Source: Gordionus sp. m RMFG-2023
Taxonomy: Eukaryota > Nematomorpha > Gordioida > Chordodea > Parachordodidae
Assembly: GCF_954871325.1 (NCBI RefSeq)
Contig: NC_088779.1
Coordinates: 7,752,846 to 7,816,845, forward strand
Direction: 5' to 3'
Length of the DNA stretch: 64,000 nucleotides
A model generated the notes under the pieces. The model saw only the letters and a program-made list of their open reading frames with translations, had not been told where the DNA came from and made no database searches. This document shows positions 1 through 12,556 of this stretch, piece by piece (position 1 is the first letter of the stretch; each line of letters starts with the position of its first letter). Made by a program: the position numbers and the translations under genes.

Positions 1-49
1 TATTTATCCTCTAAATACACTTTTAAGCTGAAAGGAAATTCTCAGATAC

Positions 50-97
50 ACCCACCCCCCCCCCCCCCTCCCCTCCCTCTCACTCACTTCTCCCCCA
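50..97. repeat. C-rich low-complexity tract
   Basis: A run of C with a few A and T, followed by CT-rich sequence. It is simple sequence with no coding sense and stands out sharply from the AT-rich surroundings. Confidence 0.9.
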
Positions 98-2066
98 AAA
101 ATATATACAATATATTACCATAACATTAATTTGTAAAAAAAATTAGCAATATAAATAAATTAATAAAATTAGCATCATTTTGTTTCACCTATTTAGACAC
201 ATGTTACAATCTACATTTATGGCTATTTTGTAAATTTTATTCCAAATAATAGATTAGATATTAATATTTCCAAGTTATTTCTCTTATACAATTAGTAGTG
301 CTGTAAACAGTCTAAAAAAATGGAACGCTTTCGTGTTTATAACGTCCATTCACAAAAATAGAAATCGTTTTCTGTTAAAATCTACTTTAAAAAAAGGAAC
401 GCGTTCACGTTTGTTAAAAACTATACGAATAATTTAAATTTTATATGATATTTAATTTAATATAACCATATATTTTTTAAACAATATATTAGCCATGTTT
501 AAAATGTATAGTTTCAGAATAAATAAAAAATTCCTTTTTAATTTTTAATACGTATAAAAAACTTTATATATCATATAAAATTTAATTATTTAGGAAATAT
601 ATAAATTTATAATATTTTAAATTGTGTTTTAAAATATAAAACTTTTTATAAAAGCTTAATAATACTAGCTAAATTTTAAATAATCACACCAAAAATAAAT
701 AAATTCTAAAAGATATTAACTATTTTATAACATTTTACATTGGTAAAATTTAGTAAATTGAATATAGGATGTTACTGTAAAATATTTATTATATTTGAAT
801 CATGGTAATAATTTGGAATAAGATGATAAAATAACAACATCCATGCTTATGCTAGTCTATATAATATAAATAATAATATTCAAATTAATAAACTATACTA
901 TAGGAAGAAATAGTAGCTTGTTATAAAATAAAACTTTTTCTTGAAAACTTTGGATTAATATTTTTTATCTTCAAATGAATAAAAAAAAGGAAAATTTTAT
1001 CAATTTAAACGAACGTAAAAAACGAACGCACTCGTAAACAAAAAGGGAACGCGTTCACATTCAAAGCTCGTCAAAAATAAAAAAAAAGCAGTATAATTTT
1101 TCTCAAAATAATAAAAACAACCTCTTTGCTTATGCGTTCATTTTTAGAAGATTACTAATTGGAAGAAACATTTAATACCATTTTACATAAAGGCATTTTA
1201 ATCTAAGATGATATTTAGTAAATTAATCATTATTGGATAATTTCTAGTTAAATTATTAACTTCGAATAACTTTAATTTTATAGATAAAAAACTAAATTTT
1301 AAATTATTTAATTATTATTTTATCCAAATCAAAAATATTAATAAGAAATTTTTATTTATGGGTAAAAATGAATTTTTTATAAAATTTACTAAACCAGAAA
1401 CATATACCAGTTGATGAATATAGATAATAAATTATTGGGAAAAGTAAAAATTCCCAAATTTTATAAAAATCTTTTTGGTTAAAGATTGAAAATTTATTCA
1501 AGTTAAAATTTTAATCCTGTCAACCGCTTTCATCATGTCTCCCCTATTAGCCACGGTAGCTAATTGAAAATTTTGATTCAAATTTATATTATAAACTCAC
1601 AAATTTAAATGATAAGCTTTTAGTGGGAATATTAATTTACTATATTAAGAATATTTCAAATTAAATTCTAATTAATTAAGTTGAAATTTTTATCAGAAGG
1701 GTGTAGTAACATGGGCACCCCATCAAAAAACAAGAACGTTTTAATTTTTTTAATTTTTATACCCGAATGATTTAAAGTTTTTAATTAGTACTTTTACTAA
1801 AATCGGGTATTTCGGAAATGTATTTTCAACATTTTTGGAATACCTTCTTATGAATTTGAGATATTATCATAGACATTTGAGCTTAATACAATTTATGTTA
1901 ATTTTTCCATAGATTCCTTATATAAATTATAAATGATCAAGGGTTACAGGAAAAATAGCCTATAATTCATAAGATAGATACTCTAAATATGCCGGATAAT
2001 CAGATTAAAATTTAAAAAAACACCCTCAAAAAATGATTTCAAGTTAAAAAATAAAACCTTGCAGCT
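98..2066. other. AT-rich stretch without a recognisable gene
   Basis: No supportable gene. The only structure seen is a 13-bp direct repeat (GGAACGCGTTCAC at 396-408 and 1046-1058), with a weaker version near 321. It may mark the two sides of an old inserted element of about 0.7 kb, but no end repeats or target duplication were found. Confidence 0.4.
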
Positions 2067-2249
2067 AAGTGTTGGTAAACAGCTTGTTTTTAGTCTATTT
2101 TAGAAGACAACTAATTCAATATTTTAGAAACATATTCTAAATCTCGAGATTTTGCTAAAATAGAGGCCCAAATCTATGTGCCATAAAAATCTTCAGACTG
2201 GGTAATTTTTTTATGGATAAAATATTGAGTTAGTCGTTTAACAACACTG
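2067..2249. mobile_element. Short non-autonomous hAT-like element (TTGTTAAAC family)
   Basis: It resembles the better-preserved copy at 3190-3393, sharing the ends (AGTGTTGGTAAAC and GTTTAACAACACT) and the inner text on TTCGCTAA/TCTCGAGATT, the ATCTTCAGACT motif and GGATAAAATATTGAGTTAG. There is no coding capacity. No matching target duplication is visible, so the borders are approximate. Confidence 0.6.
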
Positions 2250-3189
2250 CTAACATATTTATATTTTTTTCTGAATATGTTTTAAAGTTGCTGAGAGTAA
2301 ATATTTATTTTCAAAAAAATATCACTATAGTTATAAAAATAATCAAAATATTACAAATTTTTAAATTATTTTAAAATTTTATTTTAAAATAATATATAAT
2401 ATTCATTATATTTAGTTGCAGCAGAAGGTTATATTTAATTTCATAATTTTTATGATTATTTTATTATGTTATTTCCAATCTACAATATCTAATTTTTTGA
2501 ATTCTTATCTTATAGATTTATCCCCATTCTGCCAGACCCGCGGGTCAAGCTTAGTATTTTAAAAAATATAACCTCGGGTTGGGCAATTAATACATAAATA
2601 ATCAAGTAGAACCTCCCAGTCTCTGATTTCATGTCTTTTAATAGGCCAGTTCGGGAATTTAAATTTTGATATATTTTTCTGAATTTTAAGATATTTTGAT
2701 TAATACAATTTGAAAGTAATGTTTATTCCTTTTGTTTTTAAGAGCTGGTTACTAAAATACATATTACATAAAGAAAGAATTGGTGTGATTAGAGTTTAAC
2801 CCATTTTATAATTGTTATGAAGCCAGATCCCAAGTATATAACTTTAACTCGATTAAATCATGTTTCAAAATATATATATTATTTTTATAATAATGTACGA
2901 ATATATATATATATCTCCTTTTCTCAGTAAATACGGTTGAATTAAATAAATCAATAGGTAAAAATTAGTCATTTTAAGTTACTCAATAACAAAATAAAAT
3001 GAAATGAAACAAAATCTAAATAGAAATCTGTCAATGATATTTTTGTTTAAACTAAGTCAAATATCATTAAAATAAAACTAAAATTGAAATAAATAGTATA
3101 TATACTAAATCTCTAAATAATCTAGTAAATTTACAAAAAAAAATAACCAAGTTTATGATTATATTATAAACACACAATAGAAATATAAT

Positions 3190-3393
3190 TAGTGTTGTTA
3201 AACGGCTCATTTTGAGCCGATTTTTAAAAACGGCTAAATCCATATTTTAGACCTCTAAATTTCGCTAATTGATGTCTAGACTTTTGTGCCATCTATGAGC
3301 AAAATCTTCAGACTTGCGTAATATTATTTTGGATAAAATATTGAGTTAGCCGTTTTTAAAAATCGGCTCAAATCGAGCCGTTTAACAACACTA
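3190..3393. mobile_element. Short non-autonomous hAT-like element with end repeats
   Basis: The terminal inverted repeats begin AGTGTTGTTAAACGGCTC and end with the reverse complement, GAGCCGTTTAACAACACT. The flanking 8-mers (AATATAAT and GATATAAT) match at seven of eight bases, as expected for an old hAT target duplication. The 204-bp element has no coding capacity. The same end sequence starts the hAT element at 23224, which may be the mobilising partner; that link is inferred from the end sequence only. Confidence 0.8.
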
Positions 3394-4514
3394 GATATAA
3401 TCAATTTGTAAAACGGATGTTGAAGAAAATAGTGATAGAGGAGAGGTATAAGCGTCTTAATTGACATTGTAGAAAAATTATATAATATATAAGAAATGTG
3501 AGGACAGAAAAATTGGTAAAATTTAACGCCTGAATCAGGCCTAACTATTTTTTAATTTTAACAGTAAGGGCCAGTCGATCAATATTTTTAAAAACTAAAA
3601 ACGGTCGGACAAAGAATTTCACGGGACGGGAAACTTATAAAAAAATATTAATGTTAAGGCGGGCTTTGCATATCTAATTCTGATACAACAGTTTATCAAT
3701 AATAATTCTAAATATAGATATGATTATTTAACATAATTTGATGATTACAACATTTTATATTATTAAGCCTGTTTTTCCAACATGCATACTTTTTCCATCT
3801 TGATTTTATGTTTTGGCACCCTTTTCTAAATTATGCGAATTTAACTTGATTTTGAGAATTATGTAAATTTATACTTCATTTTGCATACTTCTCTGTAACT
3901 ATATGAGATTATTTGTTAGTTTGTGTATAAGGGGAGACTGGGGTTAGGTAAACCCCGGGGATTGGCAAACCACTTAATCTCATTTTAAAATTAAATATAC
4001 CAGAAGGTTTAAATTTTATTCTAATATAGTTTTTATTGGTTTACATCTATAGACAATAAATCTTTTTAAATTATTAATTATTAAAAATTTTATATAAGAA
4101 ATAATTTTTATCAAATTTTTAAAATATTTTTACATGACAGAATTTTAATTATTAAAATATATAATCATTTATGTTTAATTTATAGTTTATAGCAAAAAGG
4201 TTATTGAGAATATCCTTTTGTTTTCATCACACTGATCGTCTAGAACTTAGGTGATTAGTTTAACTAGTGAAGATCAACACTTCAATATGATAATGGCAAA
4301 GGTCTTTAAGTCGGTATTTAAAATCAGAAACCTGATCAATCTCAACTTTTGTTAAAAAATTTGGTCCATTTTTTTGTATTTTTTATAATTATTTGAACTT
4401 TATTAAAAAAATGTTCTTATATTTAATTTTATGTTTTAAATTAAACATCAATCAATTTAATATATTTATTTCTGGCTTGAGGATTGTCATCGCAGTATGT
4501 ATTTTATAAATAAT

Positions 4515-6505
4515 CAGGGTTGGGAAAATTTTCAGAAAATTGTATTCGGATACAGATACTTTATAAAATGTTGTATTTAATATACAAGATACTAGATACT
4601 TTAGAAAAATTTCAATAAGATATAAGATACAATATACTTATATCTTAGAAAAGTATCTAAGATACAAAATACTTTTTAAAAAAACTTTAAATAGTCAAAA
4701 TCAAAATATATAAAGCTTTATTTTCTTATCTATAATATAAATTTATAAAAAAAATTTAAAATAAATTGTAGAAAATAACAAATTTATTATATAAGATAAT
4801 GAGATATTTTTTTTAATAATTGTAAAATTAGTAAATAATAATAAATCAGCATCATAAATCAACATTATTTTTTAATATTATTAATTTTTCACATAATTTA
4901 TCGTTCAATTTTTGACGATTTGGTCTATTAACCATATTAGAAAAGCTAAATAATCGTTCAAAGGGGGCAGAGGAGTGTAATATTGTGTTATATTTAATAA
5001 ATATTTCTTTTATATATTTATAACTATTTAACATATTTATATTGCGCCTGACATCTTTCATATAATTTAGGTCCTCTAATTCAATATCATTTATTGAATT
5101 ATTAGAATTGGATGTGGTACTTTTAAAACAAAAGTAATCATCATCTTCATCAATTGAAAATTTTGTTGACGTATTAGTTTCAATATTATATTAAAAATAA
5201 TTAAAGATTCAGTATTAACAAATCTTGAAGGTATTTTTTTCTTTTTCACCATCAATCCAACGATTTTTAAAATTGGGATGAAAAATGGTTGCCAAAAATG
5301 CGCTTTTAAAATTATTATCAAAATCATATATATTTTTAAATCTTTTATTTAACGAATTTTCTACGGCAATAGCTAATGGTTTAGTTTGAATTAAATTTGT
5401 ATTTTTTTAACGACATTTAATATTGGAATTGATTCTCCATAATAACAGTTGATTTCACTTTGTATTTTGTCAATCGCTATAGCCAATGGGGAAATTATAT
5501 TGCAATATTCTTCTAAATATGGAATTTCAATATCTCTTAATTTTGGAAATTCTAATTTTTGACATAATTTAGGAAGATCGCCTTTAAGTTTTAATTAAGA
5601 CTATCAAACATACTATTCCATCTTGTGTAGCAAGGTGTAACTAATTGTTTTCCTAAAACTGCTTTGATAAGTTCTGCAGTTTTAGGCCTATTACTAGCAT
5701 TCCATAGCTTAGTACATTTGGCAATTGCGGGATGATGAATTTTAGAAATTTTAGGAGAATCCTTAATAGCTTCCTCGACATCTGTTGTGGCAATAAGACT
5801 TATCTTATGGCACAGACAACAAATGTGGAAATATGAAATGATAATGAATATGATTATAAATGTGATTTATTATATAATTATATATTATACTTATAGATGC
5901 TTGACAAAATTTGATGACGAGTCCGCAGAACCACTTATAGATTTGTGGTATTATTGAAATTCTGCAGTAATTTTATTATGATCATGTTAAAGTACTTGAA
6001 AAAATTTCCCATTTGAAATACTTAATTTAAATTTATAGTTATACTTTTTCGGTTGGAGAATCATCTGAAGATGAATATAAACATATTATTCTATTTTCTT
6101 CTTCCATTATTTTAAAATAGACGGATATAAAACGATTCAAATAAATTATGGTAGTTCTAATTGTTAGCAAATTGCTATATGACGACCAACGTCATATATC
6201 ATAAATTATTTTAAAATATCTAAATTCTGATTAAATTTTTCATTTAAATTTTAAAACAATATCATTTTAAATTTTAATACTATTTAAATTAACTTATATA
6301 AATTTTTTTTAAAGTATCTGTATCTTCTTGAATACAAAGTTGATTAAGATACAAACACTTATAATTAATATGTATCTTAGATAATGCTATACAAGATACT
6401 TTCCAAAATTTAAAAAAGCATACAAGATACAAAAGTATCTTGTATCTTAGATACAAAAGTATCTTGTATCTTAGATACAAATATCCGTGATACTGCCCAA
6501 CCCTG
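4515..6505 (-). mobile_element. hAT transposon 1, internally reduced
   Basis: The left end CAGGGTTGGG and right end CCCAACCCTG are perfect 10-bp inverted repeats. The element is flanked on both sides by the identical 8-mer TAAATAAT (4507-4514 and 6506-6513), the hallmark of hAT insertion. Just inside the right end (6420-6480) the palindromic motif AAGATACAAAAGTATCTTG is repeated, as expected for subterminal transposase-binding sites, and related motifs lie inside the left end. At 1,991 bp it carries only the C-terminal two thirds of a transposase, so it could move only with help. Confidence 0.93.
4852..5830 (-). pseudogene. hAT transposase remnant (middle and C-terminal parts)
   Basis: Read on the minus strand in several frames, this shows the usual order of a hAT transposase. 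First comes the segment ending TRWNSMFDSLN (about 5600-5640). Next are PLAIAIDKIQSEINCYYGES-like text (5430-5510) and the segment with AVENSLNKRF and HPNFKNRW (5260-5380). Last is the C-terminal dimerisation segment with SSAPFERLFSFS and LNDKLCEKLIILKNN (4852-4990). The BED finger and first catalytic part are absent and the frame changes several times, so it is dead. The family call rests on motif order and on the hAT-type ends around it. Confidence 0.85.
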
Positions 6506-7929
6506 TAAATAATTATATAATATATATAATGACAATCAAAAGTCTAATATATTGTGATTAGTGAAAAAGAAAAATGAAAATATTATTATTAAAAAAAAAT
6601 AAATGTCAATTAATTATTTTTTTGATTTTTGTTTTGGTAAAAATTTTTATCGGAAAAATAATTATTCTATTTTTTTGAAAAATTAACTTTGAAAACTTCA
6701 ATTTTTTTAAAATGATATTACTTTTGTAGAATCCATTTTAAAAAATTATTTTTTTATATAAATATTTTTCATCGTCGAAATTTGAATTAATATATTTTGT
6801 TCATTCTCTGATTTTATATTAAATGACTTTATATTTTACTTATTGATCTAGTTTTTATCAATAAAAATATTTGAAGATAAATTAAAATTGAGTTATATTA
6901 ACTTTTGTAAGGATCTTTTCTAAACTATAAAACATTTGACTTTCACATATTTTATGATTTAGCTTAGATAAGAAGGATTTATTCGAATAATATTATTTTT
7001 TAACAACCGTTAATTTGGTAAAGTCAACATATTGGACTTCCATATTTTATATGGAAAATATTTATAATCATTTACAACTAATTGAACAGATTTACCTATT
7101 TAAAGAGAGGAAGGAAAGATGTTAAAATAGGTAAATATTATTAAAAGCTTAATCAATGGCTGTATGATATATAACTAAATCTAGTTTACAGTCGGTTAAT
7201 TAAATAAAAACCAAATATTAGTCATTTTCAATTTATTTAAGTAATAATTATTTAGGGCTGCAGTAACCTTTTATGATGGATAATCGCTCATAAGCTAATG
7301 CTCTATGATAGATCTTATTAGCAACCTCAATAAATTGAACACTTACCTTCACGAGCCACTTTTTCCAAACAAAAAAGATATTTCAATGTACTAGGAGAGG
7401 GCCAAATAATTTTTATATTTTATTTTTATAGTGATTCAGTCAACATCAATTTCATGTGAACAACTATTTTTTTCAAAGTCTAGCAATTAAAAAAGAAAAT
7501 ATAATCATATAATAAATCAAGTTTTTATGTGCATAGAAAATATCCAAACAAAACATTCCAAATCTTAAATTTAAATAGAAATATTAAATCAATTGATATA
7601 GATTTTTTTTGTTATTTAATGTATAAAATAAATATGTAATTACAAAATATTTGAAAAAATCATACCATTATATGAATTAAAATATTTAAAAAGTCTGTTA
7701 TAAGTTGGTTCTTTCTATATTCTTAAGAAAAATCCGTGATCCGTTTAATCTTTTAATAAATAGAAATAAAGGTCCACCATATGTTAAAAGTGAACCTTGA
7801 GTAGGACTGTATTGTGATCTTCACTAATTATATTGTCACTATCACGAATTTGTATATCTAGCAAATTAATGCAAATATCATTTTTTAGTTTTATCTTTGT
7901 GATCCCCCTCAGATTATTTGATTGGGATT

Positions 7930-8269
7930 TATTTTTAACCATCTGGTAATATATTCGTTTCAAGAGTTTCTTTATTATTCTCGTTCTGGGTTTGGTGTTC
8001 TCTTTCATTCTTTTATTTAATATAATCCTAACACAGTATATTTTACATTTTAGGAGTAGAAAGTAAGTTATTTGATTATTCCCACTGATTTCAAAATCTT
8101 TTATTTTTCCCTAAATTTATATTTTTCTTATTTTCTTCATACTTGCTTTTTTTTAAAAAAAAGTTTTAGAGGGTAAGTATAATATATATTTATGTTATAT
8201 TTTTACTATTTATGACAATTATATATAATATAAATATAAACTAACATCTTTATTTAGGCTTAATTATAC
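7930..8269 (+). other. Possible phase-2 micro-exon series, family C copy 1
   Basis: Three tiny blocks sit between good splice signals: GAGTAGAAA at 8054-8062 (acceptor TTTTAG, donor GTAAGT), TTTTAGAGG at 8164-8172 (donor GTAAGT) and GCTTAATTATAC at 8258-8269 (acceptor TATTTAG, donor GTAAGA). All are multiples of three. In the frame set by an upstream block reading LYYSRS and ending at 7989, each would split codons after the second base. Copy 2 keeps all three with the same or similar lengths, and copy 4 keeps two. Without transcripts this stays a hypothesis; intron sequence between the blocks is also conserved, so conservation alone proves little. Confidence 0.4.
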
Positions 8270-9176
8270 GTAAGATCTTATAACTATAAAATCTAATAGT
8301 TTATTATCCCGTGGTCACGATATTATTTTAGTGTACTAGTTTAAATTTTAGAGATTTACCAAATTTATACATTATTAATGTAAAATTTTATCGTGTGATT
8401 TTAATCTAAGCTAGCCAAATTAAAATCAGAGCTATAACTAAATATTTTTCCTATTGAGAGGGGGAAGGGTGGGTCTATTTATTTGTGCATTTTGATCATA
8501 AATTTAATTATTTTATAGGATTTAACCGGAAACTTTAAGCACATTAGAGTGATAAGTTAAGTTAGACAAAATCAATCTTAATTTATGGTAATTATATAGA
8601 AAAACTTTATTAATATCAGAAACTAGCAGATATACAATTTGCAGGACCTGACCCGGCCTTGGTTTTACATTTTTAGGCTCCGGATTATTATTTTTAAAAA
8701 AATTTCGGTCCAGCACGTATTTTTTAAAATAAATTGTATTAAGTTTTAATAGTTAATAATGACCAATTGAAATATTTGGTTTTAAAATACATATCCTGGC
8801 CAGGGCATTTTTAAAAATATTCTTAGGTTCTGCCCTGGTATATTAAAAAAATTTTAAATAAGGCTCGGCATCTTGTATAGCAAATAATTACAAAATCTAT
8901 GATATTTTTTTGGGGTCCAAATACCTCTCCCCCTGTATGGGTACAGGCCTGAATGTAGAAATTGTTGAAATATAATTTATTATCAAAAATATTATTTATA
9001 TTTTGTCATAGTATAATGTAGAGTAAGCTTTAAATTTTATGTTAAAAAAATTAATATAATTGTTTAACTAGTTAGATTTTATATTTTTCAATCGCATCTT
9101 TTCTTTTATCTTTATTTTTAAAAGTGAATTATAAATAAAGTTGTTTTAAAATCGTAAACGTGTAAATATTGACTAA

Positions 9177-9381
9177 AGTGCTGCAAAAACGCTTTATTTG
9201 AGCCGATTTATAAAAATTTAACTTAGTATATTCTCAAAAAATTATCGAAGTTTAAAAACTTTGCTCATAGGTTTGAATATCTATTAAAGAAATCTCGAAG
9301 CTTAGACAATATTTTCTGGATATAATATTGAGTTAGCCGCTTATAAAAATCTAACTCAAATTGAGCGATTTTGCATCATTA
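9177..9381. mobile_element. Decayed TTGTTAAAC-family short element, shared by C copies 1 and 2
   Basis: The ends are AGTGCTGCAAAAACGC and a degenerate inverse ending TTGCATCATT. Inside are the family motifs TTTGCTCATAG and GATATAATATTGAGTTAGCCGC. The matching place in copy 2 (26860-27052) holds the same element, so it inserted before the segment was duplicated. Confidence 0.6.
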
Positions 9382-10133
9382 GATAAGATATAGATTCTTT
9401 ATCAAGTATTCGTTTATTTTTTTGCCATCATCAATATTTTAATGAATTAAAAAATAAAATACAATATGATTTTTTTAAGAGAAAGTGTTTCTATCTTTAT
9501 TCACTTTAATATTAAATAGTATCATAATCAATAATTTTTTTTACTTTGATAATATTTATTTTGGAATATTTTAAATATTATATTTAAGCTTATTGAAAAC
9601 CAAATTTTTTTTATCTTATCGATATTTTATTTGGTGATGGGTTAGATGATTTTATTTCAATATTTCGTTATTCCTTTGTAAACAGTTATTTAGTATATTC
9701 ATCTGCCTTAAATTTTTTACATTTTCCGATAATATTTTATATAAATTTTTTATATGTAAATATGAATATTACAAAATTATTTAATATTCGTAACGTTTTT
9801 TTGAAAATCATTATAAAATATATATATTTTATTCATATAACTATGTAATAAATAATTTTAATGGGATAAAAATGATACGAATTATTAGTTTGTCAAATAC
9901 TTCCATATATTTATATATTTATTGATGAGTAAGCTAAATGACAGCTATTTTAAAAACTTAGAACTCTATGATATTCTTAATATTAAATTTTGGGTGGATT
10001 CACCTGTATATTTAGGTTTATTTTATAAAATATAAACAAAAAGTATTGTTATTTTTATTATTAGCAGCATGGTAGCTATAAGAAGTAACATATTTCGAAT
10101 AAAACGAGCTAGGATCTTAACAAAATATTTCAG

Positions 10134-10182
10134 GTCAAGTGTTGTTTTTTGCTGGAACAAACCCTCCCTTAATGAAATCTAA
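10134..10182 (+). CDS. Possible terminal exon of the family C gene
   Basis: An acceptor (ATATTTCAG) precedes a short open stretch that enters in phase 2 and reads SSVVFCWNKPSLNEI before a TAA stop. Copy 2 (27503-27551) has the same acceptor, frame and TAA position, with substitutions that partly fall in third positions. Copy 2 also has TGA where copy 1 has the Trp codon, so copy 2 would end early. The phase agrees with that of the micro-exons at 8054-8269. I do not recognise the peptide. It could be chance conservation inside a duplicated non-coding segment. Confidence 0.3.
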
Positions 10183-10510
10183 ATGAGAATATAGTCTGTT
10201 AAGTATTAATGGGTAATTCAATTTCAATAATTTCTATATATCTGTTTATAAGGTTTGAAAATTTTTTATTTTCATAGATCATAAAAAAATTCTCAAGAGT
10301 TTTTAGTTCATAAAAAAATTCACAAGAGATTTTTTACATAGGAGAATTTTATTTTTGATAAAAATATTGTTTTTTTTTCAAAAAATTTATCTTTAAAAAA
10401 ACATTTATTTTAAAGAATCTTCAGAAATCAAGATCTAAAAATATTTTTAAATTTTTATTCAAATATTAAACTCTAGTTAAATTACAACTAAATTTTTCCA
10501 TTGGTAAGCA

Positions 10511-10622
10511 GCCTTGACTAGACCTGTGCGCCGCCGGCTCACGCCGGAACAGCCGCCGATTGAGGTCAGCGGCGTGAGCCGGCTAGCCGCCGATTTTTCT
10601 TATGGCGGCGGCGCGGCGTGTA
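10511..10622. repeat. GC-rich palindromic block ending family C homology
   Basis: The segment is strongly GC-rich in an AT-rich setting. A perfect 14-bp inverted repeat (GCCGGCTCACGCCG at 10533-10546 and its reverse complement at 10570-10583) can form a hairpin, and further GCCGCCG motifs flank it. Similarity to copy 2 stops exactly at its left side. It resembles the GC-rich end of a short hAT-like element (start CTAGACCTGTGCGCCGCC), but no second end is visible. Confidence 0.6.
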
Positions 10623-11200
10623 TAATATTTAGAATGTTGTTTAATTATATTTATATATTAAATTATTATTATTTAAATTTGAATATTAACATTAATATAA
10701 TAAAACATGAATTGTATTCTATTGCTTTATATAATAGAATAGTATATCATTTAGATTCATTCATACACCATATTCATTTCGGCTATATTAATTATTTTTA
10801 AGGATTTGCGCGATGTATTTAACCCCTAAAAAATATTATAGAGTATCTAAACAATCAACCATTAAATATGATTCAAAAATCATCAATATCGATTCTTAAT
10901 ACAAAGAAATAATTTTGAAAAAATATAATTATAACTTTTAAATCGATGTATAATAGAATTAATAAAACAAAACTTGAATCACTACCTTATAACATGATCG
11001 GTGGGTAGGGGTTTCTATATTACTGCCCGCTAACAATAATAGATATTAGAAGAGTCCGGGTTACGTCGGTTTTATGTCCCAGACACTTCTGACCGATTTT
11101 CTATAATAAATAGTATTTTATTTTATCCTTGGTGACATCATTTCATATATTTTTTTAAATTTCTTTCAATTTTTATGATTAAAATATTGAGATGCTTTTA
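10623..11200. other. AT-rich stretch, nothing recognised
   Basis: An open stretch runs out of the GC-rich block to about 10800, but it is Ile/Tyr/Asn-rich low-complexity text of the kind expected from AT-rich DNA. I see no splice-bounded block, element end or gene here. Confidence 0.3.
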
Positions 11201-11807
11201 AAATTAGAGTAGAAAATAAGTAAATGGCATTTTTACTAGAACCTATTGAGTATAGGGGAAATAAAATAACTAAAATTATATCGTATAATTATATAAATGT
11301 TCACTTTTAGCAAACTCTTAATTAATATATGAAAAAGAAACCAAATTGGATATTAAAATATTATAATCTAAAACAAATTATAGATTTTGCCATTGATCCA
11401 AAAATATGAAATTCCAAATAATATTTTTAAATTAATTAGATTATATCAAGGTAATAATAGCTGCCTGAACATATGAGAAATACGGGAATTAGAGGGTCTT
11501 GATGTAAATACTTTTTATAAACTTTGCATCATTGCCTTGAATTAAAATTATTTATATTTATATCAAAGTTATAAATATATTAAAAAATTCATTTAAAATT
11601 ATAATAATTATTTAGTATGAGCCTATAAAAGAATAATCTGATTTGTTAAAATTTGAAACTTTTCCAGTCTGAGTTTTTAATTATATTTAGAGAAAGAGAA
11701 GTTATAATAATAATGAAATATTATTTTTCCAAATCTAAATAAAAAAAAATAATTTATATCACACTTATAGCAATTATAATATTTTAAAATGTTATTTTGT
11801 GAATTAG

Positions 11808-11822
11808 ATTTAGAAATTCCAA
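11808..11822 (+). CDS. 15-nt micro-exon, family B (D-LEIP)
   Basis: Fifteen nucleotides sit between acceptor GAATTAG and donor GTATTTATAA. They enter after the first codon base and read LEIP, followed by the first base of the next codon. The paralogous place at 41236-41250 has the same length, phase and donor and reads LNIP. The surrounding sequence (about 11760-12080) is alignable with 41180-41430, so the two are copies of one locus. The protein function is unknown. Confidence 0.5.
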
Positions 11823-12059
11823 GTATTTATAATAAGATTATATTAGTGTCAAAATCAATATATACTAATCTAAGATTTAAAACAACGGTAACCTATAACA
11901 GCAAAAATGTTTTGTATAAATATTCTATAAGGAGGTGATTCAATTGGAGCGAGTAAATAGTTTTTAAATAACGAATCTGAAAAGAATATTTTAACCGTTA
12001 CTGTACGTACATTAGAAATAATTAAATAGAGATTAAAATGTCTTTTTGATATCAATGTT

Positions 12060-12556
12060 ACAAATCAAACAAGATATAAAATAAAATTACAAAGAACTAG
12101 TAATATTGATGTAACTGGTATATAATAATATAAATTTTTTTAAACTGTAATTGTGGATAGTAGCACAAGGCAAGCCTTATTAGAAAAATATGATATGAAT
12201 TTGGTTATACTAATGAACAATTTTTTAATAAAAAGAAAAATACATATAGGGAATATCCATTGTCAAGATTATATGTTTTTATTTAGAATATATTGTAGAA
12301 GAATGCATCTCTATTCTATTCAAGATACCTTTATATATTCTGATCAATATCTTGAAAAATAAATATTGACCTATCTTACAAAAGTAAGTCAGTTTTGATG
12401 TTTTAAAAAAAATGCTAACGTCGGAAAAATAAAGTTAAAAATAAACTATGGGATAGGTTGGGCATATGTTCTTTTTTAGATTAGTGCCTACGGGATCAAA
12501 ATGTTTTTCAACATACGAAGACCCTCTGCTAATTTTTTCTGTTTTTTTTGATTAAA
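12060..12556. other. AT-rich stretch with one unconvincing open frame
   Basis: A 69-codon frame from a GTG at 12153 to 12362 has no recognisable domain, no clear splice signals and no counterpart in the paralogous locus at 41.4-42.3 kb. I regard it as probably chance. Confidence 0.25.

Larger units (their letters stand above)
3100..10510 (+). repeat. Segmental duplication, family C copy 1
   Basis: This stretch is colinear with 21000-27860 over its whole length, at a similarity I judge by eye to be about three quarters. Anchors include AGAAGGATTTA at 6970 and 22005, AACCAAATATTAG at 7210 and 22118, AAATAGAAATATTAAATCAATTG at 7573 and 22876, and the block around AATCTAAATGAGAATAT at 10180 and 27546. 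Copy 1 carries the hAT insertion 4515-6505, which copy 2 lacks. Copy 2 carries its own hAT insertion. The left border is soft because a short hAT-like element sits there. Confidence 0.8.

Noticed and set aside
5900-5960. GATGACGAGTCCGCAGAA resembling part of a hammerhead ribozyme core
   Set aside because: The paired stems and the CUGAUGA...GAAA spacing are not present, and the stretch lies inside hAT transposon 1.
7784-8008. Minus-strand frame of 74 codons in family C copy 1
   Set aside because: Part of its text is open in copy 2, but the frame is broken there, and the same block reads better on the plus strand, where copy 4 differs by synonymous changes.
8522-8716. Minus-strand frame of 64 codons in family C copy 1
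   Set aside because: It overlaps a decayed GC-rich repeat, is not kept in copy 2 and shows no splice signals.
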